A stretch of 64,000 nucleotides of DNA from positions 1,054,001-1,118,000 of the forward strand of contig NW_026570243.1 of assembly GCF_019649055.1 (NCBI RefSeq), in the 5' to 3' direction. This stretch comes from Paramacrobiotus metropolitanus. Lineage: Eukaryota; Tardigrada; Eutardigrada; Parachela; Macrobiotidae. This document shows positions 19,229 to 31,771 of the stretch, in pieces (the stretch's first letter is position 1; each line of letters starts with the position of its first letter). Below the pieces are notes generated by a model, which saw nothing but the letters and a program-made list of their open reading frames with translations, searched no databases and had not been told where the DNA came from. The translations under genes and the position numbers were made by a program.

Positions 19229-19597
19229 TCAGCATGTGTGCAGTGATACGCATACGCAAAGTGGCGTATCTATCACGCAGGCTGTCGTGCCTCTAACAGT
19301 CAGTTTGACCACGACGGCATTGTACTTATCCACATGCACTGGCCCATTCGTGGAAGCATCCTCCTCGCTAAGCTTGGACTTGAGCGCTCCCATCGGCGGA
19401 GGCGGCAGACGGGTCTTCTTCTTCGAGAGGCGATACCATCCTGGACGCTTACTGTTTAGATAACGGACGAAGTAATATGAGCCGGAAATCACCGCCCCAG
19501 CCGCTGCAAGCTTCGCCACGGTTTTCCAGAATTCTGGATTCAAATGAACTGATGACGGTCGAAGGAAGTTTTCCATGGTAGTTAGCTCGCGAGACAT
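19229..19597 (-). CDS. Small single-pass membrane protein, probably only the first exon(s)
   Basis: The frame begins at the ATG at 19597 and encodes a hydrophobic helix at about residues 25-45 (TVAKLAAAGAVISGSYYFVRYL), followed by a basic, Pro-rich segment (KKKTRLPPPPMGALKS). A short N-terminal part, one helix and a basic flank resemble small mitochondrial or ER membrane proteins, but I do not recognise the family. The last 30 residues (from about YNAVVV) look unlike protein and end in a Cys/Val-rich run. A donor-like AA|GTACAA at about 19325 suggests the real exon ends near 19326 and that the later exon is not identified. The large retroelement starts only a few hundred bases downstream. Confidence 0.5.
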   Translation of the reverse strand: MSRELTTMENFLRPSSVHLNPEFWKTVAKLAAAGAVISGSYYFVRYLNSKRPGWYRLSKKKTRLPPPPMGALKSKLSEEDASTNGPVHVDKYNAVVVKLTVRGTTACVIDTPLCVCVSLHTC

Positions 19598-20590
19598 TTT
19601 TTATTTACTGCGAAACGACACTCTAAGCATCCGTTAATAATATACCAAAATTAAAACAAGTCCATCAGTTGTGCTATGTCGGGCGAGAGATCTATTAAAA
19701 TTGCCGGTCACGAGATATGCAATCGCCGCTCTCTGATTAAAGACTTCCTTCGTTGGCACTGAGATCCTGTATCAAATTTTGCTTTATCAGTTGTGCGATA
19801 ATGAAAGGAATATGCACGATACTGTCCCTGATTTACTGCAGGCAGGCTGCGGCGTTAAAATAATAATAATTAGTTTTGCTTGCATAGAGCGGATGCGCGT
19901 GTGTACCCAGAAAACGTCGGCATCGTATACTGGTGTACACAGTTTAAGAACTCAACACGTGCGCGACTCACACTGCATGGTCAAGGTCAAGGTCAAGGTT
20001 CGAATCCAGAAGTCGCAAGGAGAAATGCTTACTTATGGTTAGACACAGAAACCGGTTCAAAAATTCTCAATCGCACGTACGTACTGTGAGTGTAAAACCA
20101 GCGCATCTGTACCATATTAATTTTAACGAGCAATCACAATAATTATTATGTTCGATTTTGGTTACCGTTCTTGTATCTGTACAACGTAGGTACGAGTACA
20201 GTACGTTTGCCAGAAATAGCGACACCGTGGTTTTGCATCGTCATGGCTAGGCGTGGATAGTTGTGTGTGCTTTCGTGCAGCGGTCATACTTTCTGTCAGT
20301 CCCATGCACAGTACAATAGAACGCTGGGCTTTCATCCTGATCTGACGAAATCCAATGGCTTTTCTTAAGCTTGCTTAAGCAAATTGCGTAACGCAGGGTC
20401 ACTCGTCCTGTTGATTGTCCTCCTTATTATACCTAGAGATGACTGTACGAGTACTTTACATCGCGCCACCGGGCAGAAACTGCCTCAGTGCGATTTAAAT
20501 GCAGGTCAGGATGACAAAAATTAATACAAGGCGAATGGATAATATTAGCCGACAATGCAACCAAAAATATTTAATTAATAGTATATGTCT
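19598..20590. other. Intergenic stretch, no gene seen
   Basis: AT-rich DNA with a triplicated GGTCAA word at about 19980-19997, followed by a B-box-like GGTTCGAATCC at about 19998-20008, and an inverted repeat around TTAAGCTTGCTTAAGC near 20370. No open frame has coding character. Confidence 0.5.
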
Positions 20591-21966
20591 CTAGTCTTTG
20601 TGGTCTTTGACTTGAGTTTCGGTAGAGCGTGGTTCTCCCTGGATGGCCCGCAAGATCGCCGGTGCCGTCTGAAAGGCAATCAGTGTGGCGATCGCCGGAC
20701 CAACCCAGTAGATCATAAAAAAATCACTGCCAGTTATTCCCTGACATCCGAACTCCATGGCAAATGACAGGGATGGATTGAAATATCCACCGGTAACAAA
20801 CAGACCTAAACACGAGGAAAACAAGCTAATATTAACTAATGCGCGCAAAGTTGTTCTGCACCCGAGTAACGTACGGTAACAAGAATATGCCGGTTACATG
20901 GTTCTGCACAGGAAATGGTTAATCGGCTAAGACAACTCGTGCAGTTACAAGTAACAGAAACCGCAAGCGGACAGTATCATACAAATTAGTAAATTACTTG
21001 ATGTGAATAATTAATATGTAGGTACTTGCATGTTATGCCTAATTACATGCGTTATCGTATGATACAAACTGGTACTATGTATCTGCCACTGCAAAATTTG
21101 TGAAATCGCTCCTGAATGTTCGAGTTTGACTGGGCTGCAAATTTGGCATAAAAGGATTTAAGTGAATTTTCGTGGGCTTGATGTTGAGCGATATGATACA
21201 GTATACCACAGTAATTTTATTATTCAACTGTATTTACCGCAGAATGTTATGGCCACATCGGACAGTCCACCGGAAAGCATATTGAAGCCATCAGATGCTT
21301 GCATTAATCGGTTGACGAAGGTTTCGCCTCCTTCGAAGATTATACCCAATAACAACGACACCTAAACAACTCTAACCATTTTTAATCTTTGAAAAATTTT
21401 TGAATGAAACAATGAAGCAGTACCTGTAAACTGGCCGTGCACAGCACCGCCCCTTCAAAAGAATTAGCATGCTCTGGAATCAAGCGGAACGCCCAGAACA
21501 TCTTCGCCGCTTTGTACGAGACCGCCGCTCCCCCGATGGACAGCGCTGAACGCAGCACACACTCACTAACACCAATCTGCCGTTTCAACCATTTATCCAG
21601 GCACTCCGTGGGATCGGCCGTACCGTCTTCGAAGGTCAGACTGTACGACATGGACGTGAAGAACAATCCCAGCGCGTAGCCGGAGAATCCGTACACCTCG
21701 GTAACAACGCCTAATTCGAAATTGCTAGCGCATAATTGCACGGTGCATATAAACTCCTCCACGGCAATGCGGTATAGGGGACTGGTAATTAAACGGTTGG
21801 ACAGGAAGCGGGCGATCTGGCAGTAGAGGATGATGAAGGCAAAGTGCGCAATACTGGCGCCAAGTGGGATGAAGCCAGGAACGGCCGCTGTGGTGGTTTC
21901 GGCAGCGGATGATTCCAACTCGGGAAGGATATCGAAATCCTCCGAATTGGGGATCACTTCGTCCAT
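20591..21966 (-). CDS. AQP11/12-like (unorthodox) aquaporin, 3 exons
   Basis: A channel protein of the major intrinsic protein family. The exons are 21966-21424, 21361-21238 and 20805-20591, joined in frame with GT-AG introns (phases 0 and 1), giving 293 residues. Hydrophobic segments are spread through the protein. The second pore motif is seen as TGGYFNPSLSFA, followed by FMIYWVGPAIATLIAF, which fits the last helix of AQP11/12. The first pore box appears as SLTFEDGTADPTECL, that is Asp-Pro-Thr in place of the usual Asn-Pro-Ala/Cys/Thr. Unorthodox aquaporins often sit in internal membranes and may carry water, glycerol or peroxide; the substrate here cannot be told. The acidic N-terminus (MDEVIPNSEDFDILPELE) carries no cleavable signal. 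Confidence 0.8.
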
Positions 21967-24387
21967 TGTTGAATTTTTTTAGGGAACGTTTAGTTAAAGT
22001 TTAATAATGTACTGGAAGCATTATGCGCGGAAGAATTCTGCCTTGCGTGCGGAGAAGTCGGTAATGTGAGAACGCTGGCACTGCATGGATGCTATTTTCA
22101 GATGTTCAGACGCCATCGGCTGGTCAGAACGCTGCGGAGAATGTATCGTATATCATACTGTACTTGATCTAAAATTAGATTATGGATGCTGCGTAGGCAA
22201 ACAACATGCGGGAAGAATTTTTTTACAGTGATGAGTCATACGCAGTTGATTGCAGCGCGATGTTTAAGATCGTGCGGAGATATCCGTTGCAGTGATCAGA
22301 TAGCCACTGGCCAAGCTGACTCGTGTGCGCTGGCTGAATTTTGATTTTACAGTTACAGTAGCTCCACGCGCATCGGCAACATTAACGATAATGTTGCCGA
22401 TGGAAGTTGGAAGATGTCTGCGGTTGGAAGATAATAAATCCCGACCAGTGCAAGTTGTTTCACTTCAGCAACAAAATCATGGATAACCGTATTTCCGGGA
22501 TATTAACGTGAAATTGAATGTCTGCGGTTGGAAGATAATAAATCCCGGCTGGTGTCAAATGGTAGATATTTGAGCGTGTTCTACACGAGCCGATTATATA
22601 TAACGAGCCCTGTGGGTGAATGAGCAAAGACGTTTATTATGGGTATAACGAGAAATCGACAAGGAGAATATTAATTATCAACCAAAATCACCATAAATCT
22701 TGATAGTGTGAGTATGGATGCGTAGCCTGCATGCTTTTGCAAAACTTTCAGGAAGTCGTGACGTTAAATTACAAAATCGTGCGTAGAAGTGAGAAAACCG
22801 TCCTGACAAAATATACTTTACGTGCAGTGATTCCCTGCAGCAACAAGTGAAAATGCTGAGTGTGTCTGGATCTATTATATACGTCATACATGTATAACGA
22901 TGTTGCAGTATTAATTTACTGTTACTAACAAGTAGCAACTATTGTGAAGAGTAAGAACCAACTATGCTTTACTGGAACTGAAGTAGCGTTCTGTAATTTG
23001 TACACCGTAAACAAAGAAACCGCTTTCAAGAAATCAGTTATGTACAGCTCGTGCAAATTGCAGTATGAATGTACCTCGCACAATACATGCGTGTTGCACT
23101 CCTTGGGTTGTACATTATGAATGCTGCCGGCGGCGTCGGCGTGCTGATGTGTTCTGAAAGGACCGAATTCTGACAGAAAAGAACTCACTCAGTACGGAAG
23201 CTCATGTAGAAGCAAGGTATACTCGTATAATTATAAGAGATAAATATAAGAGAACTCCTTTATACCGTGGTAGAAGTGAACGAACGATATATGTTTTTTG
23301 TGTGGGAAAGGTAGCACTAGCAAGGTGTGTTAGGATTTCATCACTCTTGTGGTTACTGCAACAGTTGCAGTGTTGCACGTTGGGCCGGAAAACAAGAGCG
23401 GTAAATTAAGTACAAGAACTATAAAAGTACGTATCGTGAACGCAGTTCATGCGAGTACTCTGTATTTACTGCAGATCTGTTCCATGAACCAAATTAAACA
23501 TATTCATGTGCACCATCAAATGTAACTACGAGCTATAATAAACTTTTGGACCCTAAATATAAACTAATTTCACTGCAGCGAATAAGTCTTGGGTTATCGT
23601 ATGCTGGAATTGCACAGGAAATAACTAAGTCGCTATAAGCAGACAGTAATGTACAGTACTCGTACTTCCAGTGGATGAAGGCATTTCGAATTTACAATAT
23701 ATTGCAGTTACAAGTACTTAACCAAAGTCGCCTCTCGCCCAAGTTCAGGACGATCCATGCATGACCACTTTAAAAAGCATTACTGTGCAGCCAGTACTAT
23801 TTATTTATTAAATCGGTTAGAAACTTTCCCAACGTAAAATTTCACGTGTTGCAAATTAAAACTTCAAGGCCAAAGAAACACTGTAGCATCTACAAATTGT
23901 AAGAATTCCCTAAGTTTTGGATGACCTTTCTCATACTACGAGAATTTTCTTTAAATGTTCAATGCTATTTCTACCGCAAAAATGTTTTTAAGAAATCCGT
24001 TGCCCCAACAAATTGTATGATCTCCTTTTCTGTAATGTCTTATTGCGAAAATTTGACATACAACATTGTGCAATGTGTGTACACTATTCATTGCCGATAC
24101 AGAATGATACCGCAGCGCTGGAAAGTCGACGCAGTGGCTAAGAAGTATCCGTGATCCGTGCATGGCTAGCGCGAAGGAAGCCTCTGTTAACAGCACCGCA
24201 GATCCTGATTGCGCGAGCTGCTTCGTAATGTCCAACTACCTTTGCATTGGTCAAGTGTATATAAACTTGTTTTCAGCCTAATATTATTTGCTTTCGCGTA
24301 TTAGTTTTAGTGCAAACTTTCGCCGTCTGTTGCATTCTACGATAATCTAGTTAACTTTTTATATAACCACAAAGGTCATCGTTTACC
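21967..24387. other. Long intergenic stretch (2.4 kb) with a short direct repeat
   Basis: No gene with coding character is seen. A 29-bp direct repeat is present at 22415-22443 and 22519-22547 (begins TGTCTGCGGTTGGAAG). A TATATAAA box lies at about 24258, roughly 130 bases before the next gene's ATG, and may belong to its promoter. Confidence 0.5.
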
Positions 24388-25755
24388 ATGATTTCTGCAC
24401 AGATCTCCTTTGCCACATTGATTCTCGGTTTAGTTGGTTGCAGTTATGGAGCCCCCGTGGATGGTGACGCCGGTAAGACTTTCTAAAATATAGTCCAAGT
24501 TTCTAACTATATATGTAGCGCTAAAATATTTTACTTAGAATGCTGCAAACATGCTACAGCTACAGGTGCTATATGTTTGCGAATTTTACCTGGCTAAACC
24601 TATAAATATATAAGATAAGAAGAGCGTCGCATGTTAATGACTAATACCAGCAAAACAATTCGGAACTAACAGCGTCTGTTGTCATTTTCAGCAAATCCCG
24701 ACGAGCGCGCCCTCATTCGATCGGTAACTGCGCAACGGGGCATTTTCGGTGGCTTAGGAGGATTTGGATTGGGCGGTCTCGGCTTCGGTGGACTTGGCTT
24801 CGGTGGACTGGGCTACGGGGGCCTCGGTTACGGCGGACTCGGTTACGGTGGTCTTGGTTATGGTGGTCTTGGCTACGGTTTAGGCGGACTAGGTTATGGT
24901 GGATTCGGCTTTCCAGGTATTTTCAACGGTTTTCTGTAACTGCCCACGTTAAATAGTTCTTCATTATGAATAGTCCATCTGTACCGATAAAAGTTCCGTA
25001 TAATTTATTGTAAAGCGCTAACGAAAGTTACAATTTTGAAGGGCAAAGCAAATCATGAAATTAGTGTACTAGTAGTATATTCGCTTTAATAGTGCTTAAG
25101 TTTTAATATCGCATCCAATGCTAATTGTTTACTGAAACAGCACACTGACCAAAACTGCGGTGTTCTAGGTCTCTTTTTCGACGAAGACCCCAGTGCCGAA
25201 AGCGACGAATCTCAAGACGAAGCGATGACCTCCAAGCGTGACTACAAGACCGTCGTGATTCCCGGCCACAAGATCCGCAAACTGAAACTACAGGTGTACA
25301 AGAAGCAGGGAGAGGAGTCTGCTGTAGACAACGCTTCCAGCGCCATTGGTTCTGCCACCATGGAGACCATGCCCTCCGCCAGCACGACCAATGAGAAGAT
25401 CCGCGTCATCCGTGTCCCCCACTCTGCATTCCGTCGTCTCATGCATCGCATTCGTAATGCGGCCGAGGTCACGCCCAGCGCGGAGTCTACCGACAACAGC
25501 GAGTCCAACATGGAGAACATCGATGTGGACAACAGCGAGCAGGAGATGACCAAAGGCAAGGGTATGCAAGTTATGCGTCTGCCTCATCACATCTTCAACC
25601 GCTTCGCCAGCACCATTCCCAAGGAGATGCAGACGGTGGTGACCGATCGGGATTTGCAGAACGTTGTGCACGGTAAAGAGAATTCCATGATCCGGGTTGT
25701 TAATGTACCGCATGACGTGTATAAGCACATGTATGAAAAGTTTGCTGACGAATAA
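24388..25755 (+). CDS. Secreted Gly-rich protein spliced to a repeat-bearing basic tail (probable 3-exon gene)
   Basis: Proposed exons are 24388-24472, 24692-24916 and 25169-25755, in phase 1 at both joins, giving 298 residues. Exon 1 encodes a signal peptide (MISAQISFATLILGLVGCSYG) and APVDGDA. Exon 2 gives ALIRSVTAQRGIF and then about ten copies of GGLGYG/GGLGFG. Exon 3 continues GLFFDEDPSAES, then four spaced basic motifs, among them KTVVIPGHKIRKL, IRVIRVPHSAFRRL, MQVMRLPHHIFNRF and IRVVNVPHDVYKHM. If the second intron is kept, the Gly-rich protein ends at a stop at 24939 (110 residues). A single AATAAA at 25881-25886 and the exact frame match support one gene; the weak polypyrimidine tract of the last acceptor argues for caution. 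Unrecognised family; the first part resembles Gly/Tyr-rich secreted or cuticle-type peptides. Confidence 0.6.
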
Positions 25756-26627
25756 GTACTAATATCGTTGTTGCTTGATTGTTAAAACGAGTTATGTTTT
25801 CTGGTCAACGGATGAATGTATTTTTGATACAGTAATCTTTGTTGTTATCGGCGGTTTTTGTATGAATGCGTAATTGCAGTAATAAAAAAACCCATAAAAT
25901 CAACATGTTGTTTCCAACTGTAGCGTACACTTACAGCAGGCTTAGCGCAACGACTTTTAGCTTTTTTCACCGGCAAAAATTATGTGCTTTCCCAGTTCTT
26001 TAATCGTTTGGTTACTACAAGTATGTCGTTTAGCTATGCCGCTGCTAGTTTGAAGAAGTACGGAAAGCAGGCTGCTTGATTGTTAAAACGAGTTGGGTTT
26101 TTCTTATCAAAAGAAAGTTGTACTTAATTTATATGGAATAAACAAGTTTGTGCATCAGGAAGCGCTGCTTTTATTTTCCATATGATGTGTATAAAAACAA
26201 GACAGAGAATTTGCCTTTATTTTTGCCAATGTTTAGAAAATGTCTAAATTTTATGGAAGTTATATTTGCATCGTTAAATTACTTTGTTTTCGAAGTTTTC
26301 TGGCAATCACTTTTTGTATTTGGCATTTTAATTTTTTCCAAAAGTGGTAGGTACAAGCTTGTCCCGTAATTTATATCGCTTCAACACAACAAATCAACTA
26401 TCACTTTAAATAACAAGCAATTATCACTCAGTTCACGCAGTTATCAATTTAAATTACGAGTGATATAAACTAGTGATATAAAAGACAAAATACGGACCAA
26501 AACAGTGAATTTTTACGATCAATTGTGAAGAAACAAGATTGTGAAATGAATTTTAACAAACCGCCTGGGATTAGTGATTACCATTCAATGTGTATCAAAA
26601 CAAACGAAAACGACGCTCCACAAACTA
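25756..26627. repeat. 3' flank of the Gly-rich gene with internal and dispersed repeats
   Basis: AATAAA signals lie at 25881-25886 and 26137-26142. A 22-bp word (TGCTTGATTGTTAAAACGAG and two more bases) occurs at 25772-25793 and again at 26073-26094. Blocks at 25830-25854 and about 25952-26006 recur in the same order and orientation at 32147-32171 and about 32209-32265. No open frame here is convincing. Confidence 0.6.
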
Positions 26628-29600
26628 TTAGATGTTAGTAAAAGTCATATTGACTATCACTTCAAGCTGCTCTTCCACCAGCTGATCCGGATGGGCATCC
26701 AACGCGTCTGTGTCCTTTCCTGATGGCAACACAGAAATACTAATTAATATTAGCCTCACAAACATCGGTCCAAATCACAAAACACCAAACAAATATATTA
26801 CCAAGTACACTCGTCTGAGTTTTAAAAGAAAAAACTGTTACAAAGGAACTCCGATTAGGCTAATTCGTCCAGTTCTTTATTTTGCACTAATTCTAGCAAA
26901 TTCCTGAACATTTAGCCACCCAGATACGCACCTCGCCTTAGCGATACTCGTTTGTGTCGTCCCTGCTCAAAGTAGTGCTGCTTCGTCGTTAAAAAATCCG
27001 TGAACTCTGTCATCTGGCGTTTTCGCCGCTCCGACACTTCCTAAAATTCACAAATCACGGTTTTTGTACATGCGTGCGCTACAGTTATGACCACCCACCT
27101 TCGAGGCTTTTGATGCCAGCAAGCGATCCTTGGTTTCGAATTGGGATGCGTATTTCTTCAGGTTCTTCTTGATATCTTTGAGTTTCTCTGCTGGGAGAAT
27201 GGAAACGGGTCGGGGTCGCCAGCTAAACATACTCAATCCGTCCACTTTCTCACTACGGATATACCGGCCTTGGAAGGAATACAGTGTAAATCCATTATCT
27301 TTCTGTCAATTCACAAAAATTTCTGGGTGAACCAAATCTATTAACTTTTATACTCTAAAGAACGTCAGCAAAAGATATAACGGTGTCAAATCCGGATACG
27401 CCGGAAACAACTGCACTGTCTCAAAGTACAGAAATTGCTTTTACAAATTTAGAGCAAGCATCCCCCGACCGATACGGTCCGATGATGTCCACACAAAAAC
27501 CAACGAAGAAAAAACGATATTACGTTCTAATATTGCACTACTTTGCAACTACCTAATAACAAATTATTACCCTATTTCCGGCATTCGAAGAGGATGTAAC
27601 GGCTGTGAGGTAGCGTCCTGTGGGATCCCACTGGACGTCCGAGAGCAGGAAGTGTTCCACATCGGCCAGCACTGACAAATCGGCGGTGTCCACAAAACTT
27701 AAATACCCGACGCTTCCGCTGCAAAAAATACAGACTGTCCCAAAAAGCAAAATGTCAGAAATACGATTGTGCCTTACCCGGAAGCCGTGTGAAGAACAAC
27801 GAACTGTCCCACAGGTGACCATGAGATTTTCTCCACTTTGTGCCGCAGCGCTAATTTTTCTAGAACCCATTCAAACATAATAATCAGCTTAAAACTGTAA
27901 AAAATGCAGCCGAAAGTATCGATAAATCATAAACTACATCGCAGAATAACTTATTAAAGCAACTGCGAGCGAAGTACTGTATAGAAGAAAGTGCACTGAC
28001 AATGAACTTGCCGAAGAGCTGAATAGATACTCGTAACAATAAAAGTTTAAAACATGCACAATAATCCAAGTTCCGAGACTATGAGATTTTCTCGAGACAA
28101 GATAAAGCAGCTATGACTCTTTGAAAAGTTAACAACTTAACAGACAAAATGCCCTAGACATTCACTTATTGCAGAAGCCACTAAAAGCACAGATACTCAA
28201 AAATGTAAATTTGCTGTAGGTAAATTTTCGGTAGACAACGGCACTTACTAAATAATTCGAACGTGACGCCTTGTCGTCCACTGTAGAAATTAGCTGATGT
28301 TACTGAATCAGCCACCGTCAGCACCACTAATTTGTTGCCGTTTGGTTCCCAGGATAAATCCACGATGGGATCTGCAAAAGGTCACCCACATTCGTTCGAA
28401 GTTTTCTGGTAAACCACTATCTTGCTGAAACCGTATTTACGGTAACTTAAGTTTTTTTAACTAAGAGAAAAAGACCCACGAGAGATACGAAGAATATTAA
28501 CATGGCTACAAAAATGCAGAGCGATCTTGCAAAATATATTCTACCTCTTTCTCAAACAACTGCCACGAGATTCGTAACCCTACTTACGTTACAAGGCAAT
28601 TACCATTTCGGTAACGAACACATCTTGCAGCGTGTAACTTCCCTAAACTTCCCAAACCCGAACACTCTACTCACCTCGTATCTCAATGGATTCTACGGGG
28701 ACTTCCTGTCTCTTAACCAGGGTGAAAATCTCTAGGTTGTGAAATACTCCAATGTAATCGAACCTGTCGGCGCCTTTTTTCTTAATATGCTTATAACGCT
28801 GCACTTTGACGGCCATGTAATCGCCGTTCTTCTGCCAGTAGAACTCGCAGTCCTTGACGCTGAACAGCTGTTTACTGCGGATCTCCTCCATGGGCTTGTC
28901 TTTGTCGGGAGGAATGTATAGAAGAATGACCCGGGCCGGTACATCTTGGTTGTCACTTTCCCGCACCCAGTATGCGAGATAATTGTGTGCCGGGCTCCAT
29001 GAGAAATCGGCCACGCCGGGGATATCGCGGACGACACGAGAGAAAGTCTACGGAAACAGTGCAAATGCCCACGACTTTCCAAATAGGCTTGCGATATTAA
29101 TGTCTAATCAAATCGTTGAGACAAGCTTACGTATCGAAAAAAACATAAGCACATACTAGTAAACAGTAAATAGTAATACTAGTAAACCCTAGTAGTAAAA
29201 AATACTATTAATTACTAGTAAAGGTAAGTACTATTAAATAGGTATCTTTCTGAATTCGAAATCATGGAAAATCGTTTACATCAAATAATTGCCACTAACC
29301 TTGGTGTTGTAAATGTTAATACATTCGTTCTTTGTCATTGTGGCAAAGTAGTTTTCGTCCGGACTCCACCTGGAATGTGACCCGCATTCAAATACCAACG
29401 AAATAAAAAAATTTACAGCATGCGCTGGTCTCACTTAAGAAAATTCGGATGCGGAGAATCCTTTTCGCTCCAGGCGAATCTCTTCTTTTTTGCCGACGTT
29501 ACCACATCCCACAGAATCATACACTGGTCGTCAACTGGCAGATACTCGGGCTTGTTGCGCATCGTTAGGACATAACTAGCCAACAGAATTTTCATATCAA

Positions 29601-31653
29601 AAATGCAAGACTCGTTTTCTGATCTGATTAACAAGTAAGAGAATCAACAATACTACGAAAAACAACCGACGACCAAAATACTACTCTAGCCATAAGCAAT
29701 GGTACGAGTAGCACATTTACCGCTCATTAGGAGAAAGTGATGCATTAACGGCTCCCTCGTGGCTGAAACGGGTGATCTGCGCAAATCTTGGTCCGCCCCA
29801 CAGGGCTACTCCTTTCTGGTGAAAAGTGGCCAGGTAGGTGCCAAGGGGTGACCACATGGCGTAGCGGTCGGTCCAGTGCTAAAAGAACGTCAAGTGAATG
29901 ATTCATCCAGAACTCAAGGCAACAACGGACTTCGAAATGGTGCTACAGAATTTCCACTCATATACAAAGTACAATAGCGCTATAGGTTGTTGGTGTAACA
30001 TCTCTATGTAGTCCACTGTAGTCTGAAGGCGGAAGTGTTGAAAAATAACATTACCTATGCAAGTGCTTTCACTCAATTGATCCATCAAACAGTACTGTCG
30101 TGCGTTATAACTTCTTATAACTGTTTAATTCATAAAAGAAGAACAAAATTTGCTAAAAAAAAATTGATCGCTCACTTAAATAGTTAAAAATATGTCTATA
30201 TTAAAAATGTTTATTAGAAAAAAGGTCGATTGAGACACAGCAAGTTAAAAAGCAAAGAAACCTTGTTCAACAAATCTGAAGTACACAAACCTCACAGTAG
30301 TAGTCATCTGAAGTACACAAACCTCACGTTCTTGCAGCAGAGCGGGTTCCACGGGAGAATTCGCATAGGCCGTCATCTTCTCGGTTCCGGTGTCGCCGCC
30401 CCATATGACAGCGTAATGATCATAACAGTCTTCACTTTCCAACCAATAGCGCAAATTCTCCTATTGAACGACAACCAAACTAATTATAAAAGCTCAGAAT
30501 AATTCCGAATTGTTCCAAAGCACGCACGGGATCCTTGAAATCCTGAACCATTGGCTCTTCCGCTTCATCCGGGACCGAAATATATCTGAAAATTCGGATT
30601 TCTAAACAAACTTTTCTTACTGCGTTAGACAGACTGAAAAAAATATGCGAGTTCAATTGCCCAAATAATGACGATTTAAGAGGTTTTTTACTGAATATAC
30701 CGGTATCTACACGGCTACACCCCATGACTGGGAATCTGGGATGACGTTTTTTTAAGCATAAAAATACATGTTAAGTAGTAACATCACGTTAATAGTTATT
30801 TTCGGGAGTGGAAACTCACTCCTATCATATTTGGAAATGGGATGTTCCCGAAATGTCACCACCATTCGTTCAGAAAAAACTGGCGTCATAGCTCGGTTAG
30901 GGTATTTGACGATTATGCCACGACACGAGTATTATTGCTACTTCGGATGTACTTAATAATTATTCTGATAGGAAAAAAAGTCATCCTGATCATGGGGTAT
31001 AGGTACATTTTATACCACTGTCACGGCCTTACTTATCAAAATCCATGAAGAAGTCTGCAGATAATGTATGCTGCTTGTCGAATTTATATCCATTCATCGC
31101 CTTCTTAATCCGGGCCGCTATAGGCGGCTCCGCATCAGAATCAGCAAACTCATAAAACGCAAAGCTGGGATCGAAAAATTCCGATAAACCACACAGATTA
31201 CGTACAAGCCCAGCATTTCACCATTCGAGCGTACCCCTTGGACACGTTATTTTCATCAATCGGATGAATCTCATTGATTATTTCCGAAACATCAAACTGT
31301 GCTTGCTGTCCCATAATCTTCTTGAGCCTGTTCCTCAACTTCTCCAGGCGCTCCGGTGGCACCATAGGCAGTCCATCCAGAATGATGATACTCTCCATTC
31401 CCATCGTTTCATTGGGACGCAGTTTCTGGATGTCCGGTAACAATTCTGTAAACAATACGGAAACATGACTCCCACCAAAGCAGGATGGGAAAAACGTAAA
31501 AGAACCCCGCTGACTGCTGAGGGTGGGCTCACCTTCATCAGTGATACTGTCGAAATAGTCGGCTGGATCGGCAAAATCCGGCATGTGGGGATAGCTTGCA
31601 GAATCGGAGCGCGATGCCGTCGGACGTTTTCGGCCATCGACTAAGGTAGTCAT
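26628..31653 (-). CDS. eIF3b: Eukaryotic translation initiation factor 3 subunit b
   Basis: A core scaffold subunit of eIF3 that binds the 40S ribosome in the cytosol. I can place 15 exons, all in frame: 31653-31533, 31445-31235, 31164-31033, 30585-30528, 30460-30323, 29878-29721, 29575-29435, 29369-29300, 29047-28675, 28371-28249, 27859-27778, 27718-27571, 27302-27099, 27040-26932 and 26719-26628. They give 719 residues, close to the family's 700-810. Motifs include an acidic start then an RRM ([21 protein letters not shown]), WD-repeat blades ([71 protein letters not shown]) and the conserved helical tail ([31 protein letters not shown]). The C-terminus is short and differs from vertebrate proteins. 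Many introns are only about 55-90 bases. Confidence 0.93.
29150..29245. repeat. Degenerate ACTAGTAAA repeats inside an eIF3b intron
   Basis: Imperfect copies of a word around ACTAGTAAA fill this part of the intron between the 70-base and 373-base exons. It is probably a decayed low-complexity expansion; no function is suggested. Confidence 0.6.
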
Positions 31654-31748
31654 TTTTATATGAAAAGAAATTAAATGTAAATCTATGAAGATACAGTAAA
31701 TTATCTACCAAAAAAATGCAGAAAATTTGTCGTGGCTGCGGTGAAAGG

Positions 31749-31771
31749 GTGACATCATCATAATGACATCA
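31749..31771 (-). promoter_or_regulatory. Paired TGACATCA boxes about 100 bases upstream of eIF3b
   Basis: Two identical TGACATCA boxes (31750-31757 and 31764-31771), 14 bases apart, lie roughly 100 bases before the eIF3b start codon. They resemble CRE/ATF half-palindromes and sit where a proximal promoter would be. Assignment to eIF3b is by position only. Confidence 0.35.

Noticed and set aside
19980-20010. Exact tRNA B-box word GGTTCGAATCC
   Set aside because: No matching A box, cloverleaf or SINE body is seen around it, so there is no support for a tRNA gene or SINE.
22678-24235. Several 77-94 codon frames on both strands
   Set aside because: Low-complexity or Cys/Phe-rich chance frames without start context, splice partners or motifs.
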